DNA of 64,000 nucleotides from Andrena cerasifolii. Lineage: Eukaryota; Arthropoda; Insecta; Hymenoptera; Andrenidae. Positions 49,201-62,916 of this stretch are shown piece by piece. Each line of letters opens with the position of its first letter. Within the stretch, counting starts at the first letter, position 1. The notes under the pieces are model-generated. The model worked only from the letters and a program-made list of their open reading frames with translations. It was not told the origin of the DNA and made no database searches. Made by a program: the position numbers and the translations under genes. The stretch is from the NCBI RefSeq assembly GCF_050908995.1, contig NC_135126.1, positions 11,036,001-11,100,000 on the forward strand. The letters run 5' to 3'.

Positions 49201-52035
49201 ATCGGTTCGATAGCTGCCGACGCTGGATTAGCACCCCATCGGTACGCTACGGCATTGCACTTTAAACTCGGATGTGTCCCAAGTTTACGCGCGATCTGCG
49301 AGCTTTTATGTTTCGACAGCTTTCATCACCGGCTCCGACGTTTTTACTTTCTTCGTGATCGCGTGCACCGACGTTAATATAATTTTACGCCCGGATCATA
49401 AAAATAATAACGGCGCGCGCGAAACGACGCGCTGGCGTAACAGGAACTCCCATGTGTCGCCGTCTATGCTCTCATCTGTTTACTCTATCAGTGATTGTGT
49501 CGTAGAATACGCTGTCACTCGTAGAGGATTAAAAGCAACGGTGGGTACTTGGCAGAACCAAGCGTTTTTCCGCAGTGAAAAGCAGCGTATGTAACGCTGG
49601 TTGCACGCTGAAATTCCGTGGCGTCTATATTACGGTTGTACTACTGAAGCATCTCTTCCACGGGCGGGTCTCGCACCGTAAGAATCTTAAAACGAGCTGG
49701 AACGCTGGGAAGGAGCAAGAAGCTGCCATGAAATCGGCGAGGAGGCTGAAAAAGGCGACCGAGGATCGACAAAAACAAATATGACGGCGGAGAAGCCGGC
49801 AAAGGAGCAGAGCGAGGCAGAGGGCGTCGCTAAACAAAGAGCGGACGAAATATAAGGGCGAGGGCGGGACCGTTGAACAGGAAATCGACCGTTTTGCGTT
49901 CGAACGGCGAAAGCTGTTTACAATTAAGATTATTGCGCAACAAAAACAGCTTCATTAAGAGGGAACAATGCAATTAAGGGGCTCCCGAGAGGGATAAACG
50001 CGAATCAAGGAGATGGAAAGGAGCTGACGTCGAGGTGACGGCAGCCTTGTCTGAGAAGCATCCGTCGTTTCTCCATTATCGATCAGGGCCGAGGAAGAGT
50101 GAACACCCCTTTAAGGGTCCTTGCGCCCCCCCCCCCTAGTCGATGAATATTCCGCATAAACAATCTGATTCGATAGAATTGGGGAACGCCAGCGCGCTGC
50201 TTCCGATGCTTCTCAGGCCTGCACTTCCTATGGCTGCCATCCGCCGATTTCTTCTGTCTTTATTCTTCTTTTCCAACCCCCTCGGAGACTTTATATCGAC
50301 GAATCGGAAGTTACTCGTTTCACGACCTTGGAAATCCCCATCTCGTTAACTTTATTCCCTTTGTTCGCGGCTGTTGAAACTAGACACTCGGGGAACTTTG
50401 AAGGTCGGGGAAGGAATAATCTCTTTGATGTTTCGATACTCTTTGTGCTTAGCTACAGTTTCTCCGCGCTGATAAACAAGGGAGCTTGGGCGCGCCGTGT
50501 GCTGTCACAAATACACCGCGTCTTCTCGCTAAGAGCGTAGCCAAGGTTGCCGATGTTAAAACAGAAGAACGTCCGCAAGCGTGTCAAAGGGTGCGCGGTT
50601 CACCCCGAAATCCGACTCGACGCTCAGTCGGAGAAAAGCCTTTCAATCTCCGCCGGCTTAACGAATCGCTCAGCGTTTCCTCCGGTAAACGGGTAAGAAA
50701 GGAACGCAAGAAGCCGGCCGAACGTTCCAGGCGGAACCGCTAATCAAAACGCAGCGACTGGCCCCGGATATAAATAGCGGGAAAAACAAGGGACGGGAAA
50801 GAAGCCCGGGGGAAGAACGGCCAGAGTAGTCGTCCGTAACTGCCGATGCGGTGTGCCGAAGCAACCTTTTTCTGGCGATCCAGTCGCCCGGCGGGAAGGG
50901 GTGATAATAACGAAAAGTTTCCTCGGAGCGACGCTCGCGCGTCGAGGATGTGGACGCCGAAGGGGCGGGCCCCGAACGCCTGGAGGACGCTTCGAAGAGC
51001 ACAGCCGAGCGTGGAAAACAGTCGAAGGAACAGAAGAACGGGGAACAGTCGCGAAACTGCTGCAATTCTTCGAAACTGCCGCCGAGCAAGCACCACCGCC
51101 ACCGTCCCATTGCCTCCCCTCGCCAGCGCCAACGCCGCTCTGCCCACCATCATCGAACTCCTCCAATCCTTCTCTCGGCATCGTTCTTCTTATTTCTCCC
51201 ATTTCGCCCGTTCCGCAGGGTTTTATCATCCGCTAATAGCGAAATAAAACCCCGAGGGGCGATATTTCAAGCTGTTGAGTGTGTAGAGGGGTGGGTCCAG
51301 CAACCCTGCCCTCGAAACGCAGCTGGTTGGGCTAGTTTGAACGTGGAAAAGTTGGAGCATCGCATTATACCGCGCCGCGATGCACCATGGGGGCGGAGTC
51401 GATATCGCCGCTACTGCTGCATTGGGATTTGCCAGGATTCCAGCGTTCCGTTCATGACTGCACGCTGTGAGAAACGCTGGCCCGCTCCTCCGCCGCGTGA
51501 TTCTCTAACGATTCGCCGGGTTTACTCTTCCTGGTGGGTTTCTTATCGGAGATACAGCTGCCTCGCTATCCGCAGCGTAGATTGCGTTCTTCCGCGGGGA
51601 CAGGGCGAAAGGTTAGGGAAGAAAGCATTTGTTTCCATCGATTTTATTTCTCGGCGACTGTTATTTTTCATCTTTCCGCCGAATCTTTGGCGAGTCCCAC
51701 CGTCGATGCTCTCGCTTCCGGATAGATGACGGTATCGATTGCGCGGGCCCTGCGTATTTATACCAACGTTTCGGGACATTTTGTTCGTCGCAAAGGGAAC
51801 GAAATTCCGTGCTTGTTCCTCGCGAACAATGAACGCTTTTAAAAATATGACGCGCGACAGTCCCGGAGGCGGAAATCGTCGCCGTTCAGCCCCGCCGTTG
51901 GTTCATTTTTACGGGATGCGAATCGAAAAGTCGGCTGCGAGATGCGAAGTGCACTCCGCTCTTGCGCGATGCACAAGCGTTTACATTCTACGTTTACGAC
52001 CTACGTTTGTGACAATTCACACCCGTGTCACTTTA

Positions 52036-52090
52036 CTCCTCTTCCTCTCCCCCCCTCTCTCTCTCTCTCTCACTCACTCTTTCTCTCTTT
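52036..52090. repeat. (CT)n microsatellite
   Basis: An imperfect CT tract with a run of seven C and CACT interruptions, pyrimidine on the plus strand. Confidence 0.9.
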
Positions 52091-53356
52091 ATCTGTCTCT
52101 GTATCCTGGAAAACGTTCGAATAGCAGCAACTCCGTTAAAACGAATTTCGTTGTTTTGCAGTGACAGCGCATCTGAGTACACGAAGCCGTGGAAATGTTT
52201 GTCGCTAGCTAAAAAATATTCTCTATGCGCCTGCGAAATTTTAACGATACCGGCGAATTGGAATACTCTCTCGCGTTAATTAGGATCTTTAATTGCCGCG
52301 AATCACAAACTGGTAAATAAGGTATTCCACGGCAAATGGGGCGAAGAAGTTCCACCCTAGTCTACCGTGCGAAACTGGAGGATCATCGAATTACCGGCAA
52401 CACCGGTCACGTGATAAATGCAATCGCGTTCTCATCAACTACTCATCTCGTAAAGAATTAATTCCAACTGATGTTTGCACCGGCCAGCAATGAGGGGAAA
52501 CGTTCCCGTGGAAAACGCGAATAAAATGCGGATGTAATGAATTTTCAACGGGATATCCAATTTTTTCGGCGGGGCGGGTGTATCGGACCGGAGTAAAAAG
52601 CGTTCGGTTTTCGGAAAAAACAGGGTGAGCCCGCGCCGTCCCCCTTCGCGCTTTGTATATTCCGTGGGAATGATTATTTTCGAAAACAATTTCGCACGCA
52701 CCAATACTTCGGGGCCGCGAAGTGCACGGACACGCCCGGGGTAGTTGGGAATTCAATTGGAAGCTACAACAATTTCGTCTTCCTCTATTCAATCCGAGGC
52801 ATCGATAGCACTGCCGATCGCTCGAATGCATTTGCTGCGGAGACTGCTCCTTTCACCGTGAATTCCGTGTAGTTAGCGTAATTATTTTTGCCACCGCGTT
52901 GTTCCGGTTTAATCCGATGAAGGGCGGGCTTTCACGCAGGACCCCTTTCGATTTCGTGGGAAAATAAAATTGCTGCCCCGGCCCGGGCAGCGTCCTGGGG
53001 GCAACGATTGAAAATTTCGTTGCCGCGGAAAGTAGATTTCCTCTGTTGAAAAAGTTATTTCAAAAGGGAGGAATCTCGAAACTGGATCCAAAGTGGACGA
53101 GGGAAAATGTCGAAGACCTTTCCCCCTGCAGAAGTTATTATTGAGTTAAGTAATTTCTAATTAAACCCATGCTGACACGATTAAAGTTTGTACGGGGCCC
53201 GAGAAGTTTGCCGCTTTTACTCTTCGCACTTTCCAACGTATTTCAGGATATTTGAAGGATATTTTCACTGTGACATTTACACTGGCACTGGTCGTTATTT
53301 CAGACTCGCTGGAAAAAAAATCGAGCCGGCTTCGCTCTGAATACTTTTTGTCATCA

Positions 53357-53361
<5 letters not shown>

Positions 53362-53390
<29 letters not shown>

Positions 53391-53411
53391 CCCCCTCTCT
53401 CTCTTTCTTCC
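53362..53411. repeat. (CT)n microsatellite
   Basis: CT units at 53362-53390, then a C run and more CT. It is the longest uninterrupted dinucleotide array in the window. Confidence 0.9.
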
Positions 53412-54054
53412 TTTATTTGGAACGCATGAATGTCGCGATGTGTATAAATTTTCACACCCGAGGAATTTGTGCATCCTTTGACCCAACGGCAGAGTTAGTT
53501 TGCCAGAGAACGGATGACTGCTCTCAGTTTCGCGATCAAGTAGCGGTTTCGATCCAGCGCTACAGTATCGGAATATCGCACCACGTGCTTCCACCTGATC
53601 CCAGCAAGGACCTGCGGGATTCGAAACACGCTGGCTGGACATCGAAGAGGAATGAGGGTCGAAGAAGGAGGATACTCGATAGAAAGGGGAAACACCCATA
53701 TAAATCAAGTTACAGTTGCTTCCGTTCCCTTATTGGGACGAGCGCTCTAACCACTGGAAACTACCTCGATTGTTTTCTTCCCTCGGTTCCCGCGCTTCTT
53801 GTCCCTTGAATAATATTGGATTTCTTCCGATCGATTCGACTGTTCGGCAAATAAGGAGGACGGCGAAGAATAACGCGAACACTTTGCCGTCGAACGTAAG
53901 GCGTCTTAATGAGCTCCGTAATTAAATGTGCCGACGTGGGATTTGCGCGTTAACACTTTTCCTCTCGTACTCACAAGGAACGTTCGGCAACCCGAAAATA
54001 CAGAACACTATGAAACTCGGTGCGCAAATAGAGTAGTTCATCCGTAACGCAACC

Positions 54055-54271
54055 CTATTTTTGTTGGTGCTGTAGTGCAGTTTTTGGGGGTGAAATCACC
54101 CCTTGAAAAATATACAGAATTTTATTGTCCGTAGAATATCTCCAGAACGGTGAGAGATATTAAAAAGAAGTTTAAACAAAAATTGCATCCTCTTTTTATA
54201 TCTACAAAACTGTGTAAAAATAATTATCAAATAAATCCATATTTTTCAAGTTACCCCCACCACCAACCCTT
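54055..54271. mobile_element. Worn palindromic MITE
   Basis: TTTGGGGGTG...TTGAAAAATAT at the left (about 54080-54112) is inversely matched by ATATTTTTCAAG...ACCCCC at the right (about 54239-54258). Outer TTTTTGTTGGTG and CACCAACC also pair roughly. GTGAAATCACCCCTTGAAAA resembles GTGAAATTAACCCCTGAAAA at 16167-16186 in the inner element at 16 kb, so the two may belong to related families. The ends and target duplication cannot be placed. Confidence 0.45.
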
Positions 54272-54296
54272 AAAATTAAGTTTTTGTATTTTGTAA

Positions 54297-54336
54297 ATAT
54301 ATGCTAGCATATATAGCATATATTTCAGCTGAAATA
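54297..54336. repeat. Two adjacent perfect palindromes in AT-rich DNA
   Basis: ATATATGCTAGCATATAT (54297-54314) and TATTTCAGCTGAAATA (54321-54336) are both fully self-complementary and lie six bases apart, just after the worn MITE. The surrounding 54280-54500 is AT-rich and otherwise featureless. Confidence 0.75.
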
Positions 54337-54499
54337 CCTCTGGATAATCTTTTTCCATAAATATAAATAGTTTACGTGTTATCTGTTTTCTTGTAAACAA
54401 ACAAAACCTCTATTATCGAATTCGAAGTCCATTTCAGCAGTTTTCATTAATAAAATGTTTTTTTTTAAATCAATATATAATTTGTTTATATAAATTTTA

Positions 54500-57400
54500 G
54501 ACAGCTTTCAATTATTTGTGAATATTCATCACGCGAAGTACGCGAATTCACCATGCCAGTTTCCATCTGGTCACTTGCATCTATCTTAAAAAAAAGCGCC
54601 GTGTATACCGCATGGATGGGTATCGTAGATAGTTGCAACTGCAGCCGCTGATCCCGCAGCAGCGGGCGAGCGCTTGCATTATGTAAGCACGACGCAGGAT
54701 AAACCGAATTGGCAGCGACCGCCAAAGACTGTGACTCCCGGCCGAGATTATACAGAGTGGAAAAAGTCAATGGAGCTATTTCCAAGCGACGTTGGTGCAC
54801 GACGCGCATCGTTTAACGATACCACGCCGCTTTTCATCGTGCGTCGATCGATCGTTGCTGGCCATTCTATCCTCGCTGCGGTACCGCTGGTCCTTTACGA
54901 GGATATTCAGATCGAAATTGTGAATGCTGCGGAAAACCAACGAAACCCATTAAATTGTACAGAAAACTCTGCAGTTTTTTCTCCCCCCAGTTAATACGTA
55001 CGACAAAGTTGCACCACGTGGATGGAAAACGGCTAGACCAGATCAGTTCGATGAAACGAGCCCGTTCGTTTTCATAAAGAAGACGAATGCCGGCGCGCGT
55101 TCGCGACGGTTAATAGCGCACGCATTCGCAATTCTATTTTCCACGGTCATTAAACATCCGATACGTTCCACATAAGGATATTCATTCTGTGCTGATTAAA
55201 TGACGCTCGTGTTTCCCGCGCAAACATGTAGTATCGCTGACAAAGGGACGTTGGCTTGAAATTGAGAATAATTTAAAGCACAGTAGTTGCAGGCGATAAT
55301 TAATGCAACGGGGGATGGCTTCGTGTTTGACGCCAGCTTCGAGCCCCCAGCTGTTATCAAGTGCTCAACAGTGTCTCAGGAACTGTTTATTTATCAAGAT
55401 CCTTTAACAATGCCGCGTTTCCCCAACGGGAATCGTTCGGGGGTGGAAATCGGTGTGCTTCGTTGATTACAGCGACATTTCTCCCTTGCTCCACCTCTTT
55501 GTGCCTCTCCCTCTCACCCTCTCGCCTCCGCTTCCACCTTCCTCTTTGTTTGTCTTTTTCTTCCCCCCTTTCCGCGTGTGTTCCCCTCGCTGTTCCTCCC
55601 CCGTTTCGTGTAATGTTTCTCTCCGTCTCTCCGCATTTCCCGGCTACCCTTCCCCTCGGTATCTAGTCCTACGGGCATAGAACATCCTCGCCACCGACGT
55701 TTCATTTCGATTTTCCAAAGCTGCCTGCGAGGTGTCAAACGCTCGCCGATTGGATCGTCCGCGCACCCCCGTTCCATCGACCCTCCCCCTTTTTTTTTCG
55801 AGAAACTTTGTTCGATTTCCTTCGCCGGAAAAATTGATGGGAAAGCTCGATCGACATTTTCGAAGAGAGTTCGAACCGCGCGGCTCCTTTCATCCCCGCA
55901 AGATTGCCAGGTAGCCGGTAACGTCGAATTTCGTAGTCCCCACGTTAATACGATCGAAAGTGGAAGAGCAGTCATTGAATCGCGCGCCAGTTCACCTGTC
56001 TTATCGCGATGCTCGCTCGAGTCGATCCATTTGCCGCGATATCGGCCGCTCTCCATGGAACGATCGCCTTCTGTGCATTAAATATTCAACAGTTCGTCGA
56101 GTCGACCGCCGAAGCCACTGTTTTTCGAAGCTCCGGTGCAATCATTCCTTCCGCGGGAGCAGAAAATGCCGCAGAGGCCAGATAGCGCGCTGGGCGTGCT
56201 CACTTCGTCCTTGATGTTTCTGGTTTCTGTTTACACAACAGAGCCAGACTGCCAAATGAACCCGTGAGATTTCCGCGATGCAAAGGATTCCCTTGGCAAA
56301 CGCTGAGGCCAGCGAGGAATCTACATGCAAGAAAAGAGGGCAACAGGAGCGTTTTAATAAATGCAGAATAAACCACGATAAACGAAGCAAGGTCTACCAG
56401 ATGCGCGGATTCAACCATTGGACGAGATCGACGGGTTGAAACGTTGCTGAGCCTGGCCGCGTCGCTTTTTATCATCAGAAAATAGTTTTAGGTGGAGGTT
56501 TATTAACAGTGACGTGGAACGCTCGAGTACACCGAGCTATGCGGTTCCGTGGTCGATATAAAATCCTATTATTTCGTAAAGTTTCGAGGATTGTTCTCTC
56601 GACCGACTCAGCAGGGATGGGAGACACCAGGGTTTCTGTCCCAGCAGCTAGGTTGCCACATAATAAGTGCTAGTCTCCGTGGACGCTGGTCGAATGTGAG
56701 TTCGTATGCAGTAAAGTTTCATGATATAATAATAAATAACATCTCCTCGTTTAGAGGCACGTTGCATACGCTAGACTTCTACCTGGGAGAATTCTTGGAC
56801 AGATGTTAACGAAGGGCAAGATCCAGATACCGTGTCCGAACAAAACGGACAGGAGGCGTATCGCGAGGAACGGGAAGGAGGAGGAACAGGAAAACGGTGG
56901 AACCAAGTTTTCCAATCTTACAACTCCAAACGAAACTGAACTCACGGAGTCGAAACACGCAACACACCGCGCCACATAACAGACAGAGCCTATTCTATTT
57001 CCTATCTTATATCTGCCCGTATATATTTTTCGTGATGGCCGCCGGCGTAGCCAGCGATGTCCCATTCAGCGTTGGTAAAGCACCTGGGGAAAACTTTCTC
57101 CTCCCTCTCCCCGTGACCCACGTTTCGCCCGCAACTTTTCGTTCGACCATCTTTTTTAAACATTTCATGGGCTTTCCTTATCAGGACGGTTCGCAACGGT
57201 TATTATTACTATCGCTGCCTGGCCATTCAACCACGTCACCGCTAATTTCGTTGGAATCGTAACCCGACCCTGTCATCTTCTACGTAGCAGTTGTATTCTC
57301 GTTTCAGAGAGATGGACGAGTTTAATTAACACCCGTTAATTCAGATAGAAACATAACTGCCATCGAGGATTGCCATACGATCGTTGAACGTCGAAACGCT

Positions 57401-60400
57401 TTCTTCGCACGAGGAAGATCTATTCTGACCGGTGTGTTGCATAAATTATTACTGCTCGGCCAGATAACACCAGCAGTGAAATAATCAATAGACTGGCACT
57501 TTAAACTTTCCTCTACCCTTCGAAACCGCTTTCAACTCTGTTTAACATCCTTTTCCCCCGGCTAATCCTGAAACTTCGTTACTGTTATATTCTCTGCAGA
57601 ACAACGGTTCCTCGTGATCCCTCGGACAGCACACGCTCTAAGTCCATAAGTTTTCTCGGCAGCGGGAGGAGAGCTCGAATCCACCTTCTGCAAGTTTCCA
57701 AAGAAGCTTGACCGTTTTCTAGCGGGCTCCCTTGCCTTTTCGTTACTCGGATCGCGCCCCTTACCTCTTCCTTCCCTTCGTTCTCGGCCGAGAAATCGCA
57801 TCGCCTTTCGTCGCGACCAGGTCGCCTAGCCAAGAGTCCAAGCACTAACTGGTGATCCGCGAGTGAACCATGGGCGAAGTCGCTCGAAAAAACACATTTT
57901 CACGTGGTTGCTTTTACCGGGGCGCTTTGAATCGCGGCAGCGCGCAAGCTGAAAGGCTGACTGATGCAGCTCTTCAGGGAACCCTCGAACGGATCGCGCC
58001 GCTCTTTCCACGTTTCCGACGAATCGCGCTCAACCCGTTCCATGGAAATTCCTGTTCCGGGCTCCCTCGTTCGACTTTACGTCTCGTATCTGCGCTTATC
58101 TTACCGCGACCCGTGACTCCCGTTCGACGTCCGTCGTCGACCACGTCCCTAGATTATTGTCACCGAAGGATACCGCAGACAGTAGCCAGACGTCGAAGCA
58201 GGGAAGCCTGTCGATGCTCATTGATCTCGCAATAAATCGACGACCGTGGTCGAGACGTTTCTCGGCGAAGAATCTGCCGCAGACATGTTGCATCTAGATT
58301 GTTGGATGATTAGTGGAATTTACGAAGGTGGTAGATTCGGACAAGCTGAAGCGGCTGGCCAGGTCGAGATTACTCAACGGATAATTTCTTTCTCCTGCGA
58401 CATCAAAAGATGCCTTTCACCGTGGCACGCTATCAGCTTCTTCGTGCCGTAATTCTACAGCGCCTGCGTGGGGTCAGTGCCAAGTGTTTCGGAAGGGGTT
58501 TCAGCCCGCGATGAATAAGAACGCCACTTAATATCAGACAGTATATCTAGTCCGTTCATTAAAATGCAAAATTCCCTGCAATTCCCGCGTACTCCTTCCG
58601 ACAACGGGGCAGTGATTACTTTTTTACCTTCCCGCCCGTTGCGCACGGGCCAGCGCCGCGTTCCACCCCCCGTCTACCTGCGTCCAAACGCTAAGTGTTT
58701 GTAATATTTTTTCGCCGGAAGGGAGTTGATTCTCGCGGGTAAATGAAGCCGCTATTCGTGCGCCTCTGCTCCCCGTGTTCCAGCTATTTCGCCTCCTTGA
58801 AATCCCGGCTCCCGTTCGCCGCCCTTTCCAGGGTCGCTCTCCGTCGGTTCCGTCCTCTTCTAGACTCGCCGTGAATCGGCGTCTGTCTTCGTCCCTTCCA
58901 CGAAAGCACCCAACTCCGGCAGGACAATCGTGGCGAGTTGCAGAAGCGGTTACGTTGCTTGGCACCAAGCTGGAGGAGTGAGCGAACGGGGCGGAGGAAT
59001 CGGCGGAGGGAGTTCAGATAAGAGAATCGCCACTTACCGGAAGAAAAATGCACCCACCTGATTAAAGAGATCGCCCAGGGACGGACGGAGGGGATCCTTT
59101 TCGCTTGCACCGAGAAACGATCTCTCCGAGCTCGCCGGTACGTTCCGGCGCGCGGCGTCGTTGCTCGACATTTGCCAGCTACCGTGATTCACATTTCCCT
59201 GCCCTTTACCGTGCGCGCTAATCGATGGGACAGAGGATACCGGGACCTTTTTTCCCCGTTCTAATTTACATGCTCGTACGAGCCGTGTGCAACTATGAAA
59301 CGACGCAAGCCGCGATTACGCGAACAAGATTTTTCACGGTGCTTTATCGTTCACCCTTCCTGTTAACCTATCCCCCTTCCTCTGGCGCGCGACCGTGTAT
59401 CTCGCATAATAAAGCTCGGGATTTATGCAAATTTCGGCTGCGTTACGAAACCCCGATACTGCCTCGCTTCTTGGCCGGCCTTTTATCCGCCGTTTGGCGT
59501 CCATCTTTTTTGCGTCCCCGCTTTAACGTCTCCTTCCAGCGTTCCCGAATAAAGTCTCGGTTAGAAGTAACGAAAGGCATGGCCGAGTAACGAGGTAGAT
59601 AGTACAGAGAGACCCGCGAGGTTGGGCCATCTCGACTAGTCACGAGTTTCTTTTATCGGCACGGTCAACACCGGAATATTCATTGTCTTCGAATAGGTAC
59701 GCCGCGCTCCGCTGCTCTTTCGTTCTCCCCCGCGTTGCTTCGTCCCCATTTTTGCGTCTCGTCTTCGGCTCCCATTTCCCCGCCGTCGTTGAGTGGAATT
59801 AACTGACGCGGGGCGAGTAACTTCGGGGATGAATCAAGCACGCGAGGAGCATAAATTAACTGGCACGGTTCGCGCAGAACGAGTTTAACTAGTTTCAAAA
59901 CAGTTTTTGTCACCTGGTATTAGACCGCGTCGACGAACGTCGATGGCACGACCGCGCTGCTTCTCGACCTAGTGGCACAGAAAAACGAAGAAAACGGAGT
60001 CTGCGAAATTCCCGCCACGTACCAGCTCTAATCTGGAGGAAAGAATGTTTTTTATGCTTCCGCCGTTGTAGAATTATAAATATATCTGCCTAGAGTGGGG
60101 ACGAGGATCGGGTGGTTAATAATACGCGGGGTCGTACCATTAAAAAAAAGCTCTCGCCACCAAGATCACGAAGATCAGATGCTGTGGCAAAGAACATCGT
60201 TACGTGCGAGTCATGGCAATAAAGTGAAAGAGGGTTGCGGAACAATCAGACGGGATCCCAGCTATCGCTGATCAAAGCTCCGGAGGTTCTCAAAGGACAG
60301 AGGTTCGACATGTCTCCTACAGAGGTTTCGGTGCGGAACCTCTTTCTTTCCCGTTCTATGAACAGAAAATAAGCATCAGGGATCGGTAATTGAGCCACGA

Positions 60401-61488
60401 ATCCTATTCGATCAAAAGGGACGCAGCTTCTCTGATTCCGTTGCAAGAGTCGGCGTAATTACATCGGGGGGAGGGATCATTTCGAAATCGATGGACAAAT
60501 CGGTAGCTAACGTTTCGAAAGTGACGCGCCTCGGTGTCTGGAGCCGCCGCGGCGAAATACAGGCACGGTGCTTCGAACGGAGGGGAAGAAATAATTTTCC
60601 ATTATTGCCGAATAAGAGGGAAACCGCGACGGTTACGGCCGTTCGATTCGAAGTTTCGAAACAAATAACGCGAAGTTTCGGTACGATTTAGGGGTTGTTT
60701 GGGGATTTATGAAGCTCGTAAGGTACTGATGAAATTCATGAAGGGGTACAGAGCAGGGTGGGCGGTGGTAGTGAAATTCCTTACAGGGCACGCTCAATCT
60801 CCAATTCATTTCGGTGTAAGTTCATCCAGCTGGCACAGTTTCAGATCTGCAGATCAAATACGGCGAGGTTTCTCTTGCTCTATATTTGCGACCAGCGCGA
60901 TATTACAAAGCGATCGTTGTCGGGGGGGTCCCGGCGTTATTTTCGACATCGACCTTTCACGAGTTGATTACAGATTTCATTTAGTCGAGGTCTCTGGCGC
61001 GATACTGTGCCCCCGGCTAGAATTCTTCTTCGATTCGGTTATTCGTGACTCGGGACACTTGAACGTACATGTGTACGTCGAACGAGCGAATCGGAACAAA
61101 CCTTGACGCGCGTAAAAATAAAGCTCGCTCGTTTGGAAGTATAGCCAGTCCCGTGGCATCCAATTTCGTGCTCCGGAACTATTCTAAACGCGGAGTTAAC
61201 GCACAACTACCAGACATAGTTTCATTACACGGGCATCAGTCCATTTATTGCGGAACGATGTCGGGAACAAGGAGGGAACTTTTATCAAAGTATGTTACGA
61301 ACCGTTCTAATTCCGCCAGTCTATGCACTATCGCTCGAGGATATTTCGAATTGAGTATCACAATCAACTGCGCTGCGAAAATTGCAACGAATCCTGCAGT
61401 TCGCTGCTTTCCACTGCGACTACGTTCCAGAAATTGTCACGACTTCGCGTCAGTTACCGTCGATTCTGCCTCAGCCATGTGTTACACC
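54500..61488. other. Intergenic DNA, no supported gene
   Basis: A pyrimidine-rich stretch of about 180 bases lies at 55480-55660, and its complement gives the low-complexity Arg/Glu/Gly frame 55514-56056 on the minus strand. The other frames overlap and have no domain. ATG at 57034 follows a TATATAT but the frame has no homology I recognise. Confidence 0.5.
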
Positions 61489-62129
61489 TTAGGGCGGAGC
61501 GATACTATATAGGCGAAAATTTAAAGTTGAATTTTTCAGTTGACTTGGGTGCGGGATAGTTGTCTATTGATTAACCAAACGCAACTGTAAAAAAAAATTG
61601 GAAAAATATTCACGTCTGCAGGTTCCTTTTTCTCCTAAATAATCATATAATCGTATAATCATTTTCATTCTCTAATCTGTCGAAGTGCTTAAAATCAAAC
61701 AATAAAATTAAAATTTTGAAAATCTAGAATCTGGTTTCTGGAGGGCAAGCGAGTTCTGGATTTTCACAAATTTAATTTATTCCCTAAAGCGGGGGTGGTC
61801 AAATTTTAATACTTTAATTTCAGTTAATTGATTAATTTAATTAATTGATCTATAAATGTAGATTTTAAATTGAAGTTACTTAGATAGTAATATTATATAT
61901 AATATGTAGAGATTTAATTTAATAATGAATGGAAATTTGAATTAGTTATTAATTTTATAGTCATATAATCATTTTTAGGAGAAAAAGGAACCTGCAGACA
62001 TGAATAACTTTTCGAAAAATTTTTTACAGTTGTGTTTGGTTAATCAAAAGACAACTATCCCGCACCCAGGCCAACTGAAGATTCAAATTTAAATTTTCCG
62101 CTCCGCCCTAATGCCTACATAGTGTATCG
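61489..62129. mobile_element. Long-inverted-repeat MITE with permuted terminal blocks
   Basis: The left arm, 61489-61639, matches the reverse complement of about 61974-62129. Shared blocks include GGGTGCGGGATAGTTGTCT, GATTAACCAAAC, and CTGCAGGTTCCTTTTTCTCC. The 330-base centre is very AT-rich and non-coding. At the left tip the order is TTAGGGCGGAG then CGATACTATATAGGC. At the right tip, read inward, it is CGATACACTATGTAGGC then ATTAGGGCGGAG. No target duplication could be fixed. The superfamily is unknown. Confidence 0.75.
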
Positions 62130-62882
62130 AAAAACTTGATAGGTGCTTCTATTAAAACTGAAAAATGAATTATCCTTTCCTCTCAACCAGCATACTGTGC
62201 AGCCTGCACAAATTCAATGGTACCTATCTACATCACCCGCTGATCCAAGAAACACCAAGTTTCTTACTTGCCCCAGCATTCTGTTCCCTCCGTTTAGCCA
62301 TATCGAACGATATCTCAATCATATCGTTGCCTCGATCGCGGCAGCAACCCTCCTGACCGGTGATTCATTCCCCGGCAACCATTATTTGGAGATTGTTAAG
62401 GGCCGTCGCCCCGGAATTGCTTCGGAAGAAACGTAAACGTTGCATTATTCAGTCGGCCCCGCGCGCGATTCGCCCGCTCGCGGCTCCGTACATTCAACGA
62501 CGGTTCATTTGTCACAAAACTGTGCTCCGAAGCGTCGACGGGAAGTTTCCGCGTAACATGTCACCGGGATCGCTCCAATTCCGTCGGCTGGTCAGGATCG
62601 CCGGTGGTAGCACGGCAATCAGAACGATGTCAGGCCGCAGCCTATACCCCTCCTCGGCGCGTATTCGCGGGCGGCAATAACGGCGAGGCCCCAACTCGCA
62701 ACGCGTTCACCCCCGCAATAAGTTGGACGATTGTGCCGACGCGGCGCGGCGCGCGCCGCTCGAGGAAATTAAAACTTGTGCAATTCGGCAGGATCCCTAG
62801 GCAACTCCGGCCAGGTTTATCAGCCGCGGGCTGGATGTTTCCGGGCAGCAGGATAACACAAAGGCTGCAACCCACAGACGAG

Positions 62883-62916
<34 letters not shown>

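Larger units (their letters stand above)
43948..54054. other. Intergenic DNA, no supported gene
   Basis: Contains dyads at 45155-45179 and 46201-46229, a palindrome AAACGAATTCGTTT at 45630-45643, AT-rich homeodomain-like motifs through 45540-46680, a run of 11 C at 50126-50136, TATAAATA at 50769-50776 without an initiator, and two CT microsatellites. The longest frame, 50950-51729 plus (259 codons), overlaps four other frames on both strands and has no domain, so it is judged chance in GC-rich DNA. Confidence 0.5.

Noticed and set aside
50670..51729. Stack of five to seven long overlapping frames including 259 codons
   Set aside because: Frames are open on both strands at once, which indicates GC-driven lack of stops. 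Translations are Arg/Pro/Ser-rich without motifs, and the TATAAATA at 50769 lacks an initiator.
55514..56056. 180-codon minus-strand Arg/Glu/Gly-rich frame
   Set aside because: It is a direct translation of the pyrimidine tract complement, so low complexity explains it.
7976..59430. Several ATGCAAAT octamers scattered over the window
   Set aside because: Their number is close to chance expectation for 64 kb on both strands. Only the one inside a dyad was kept.
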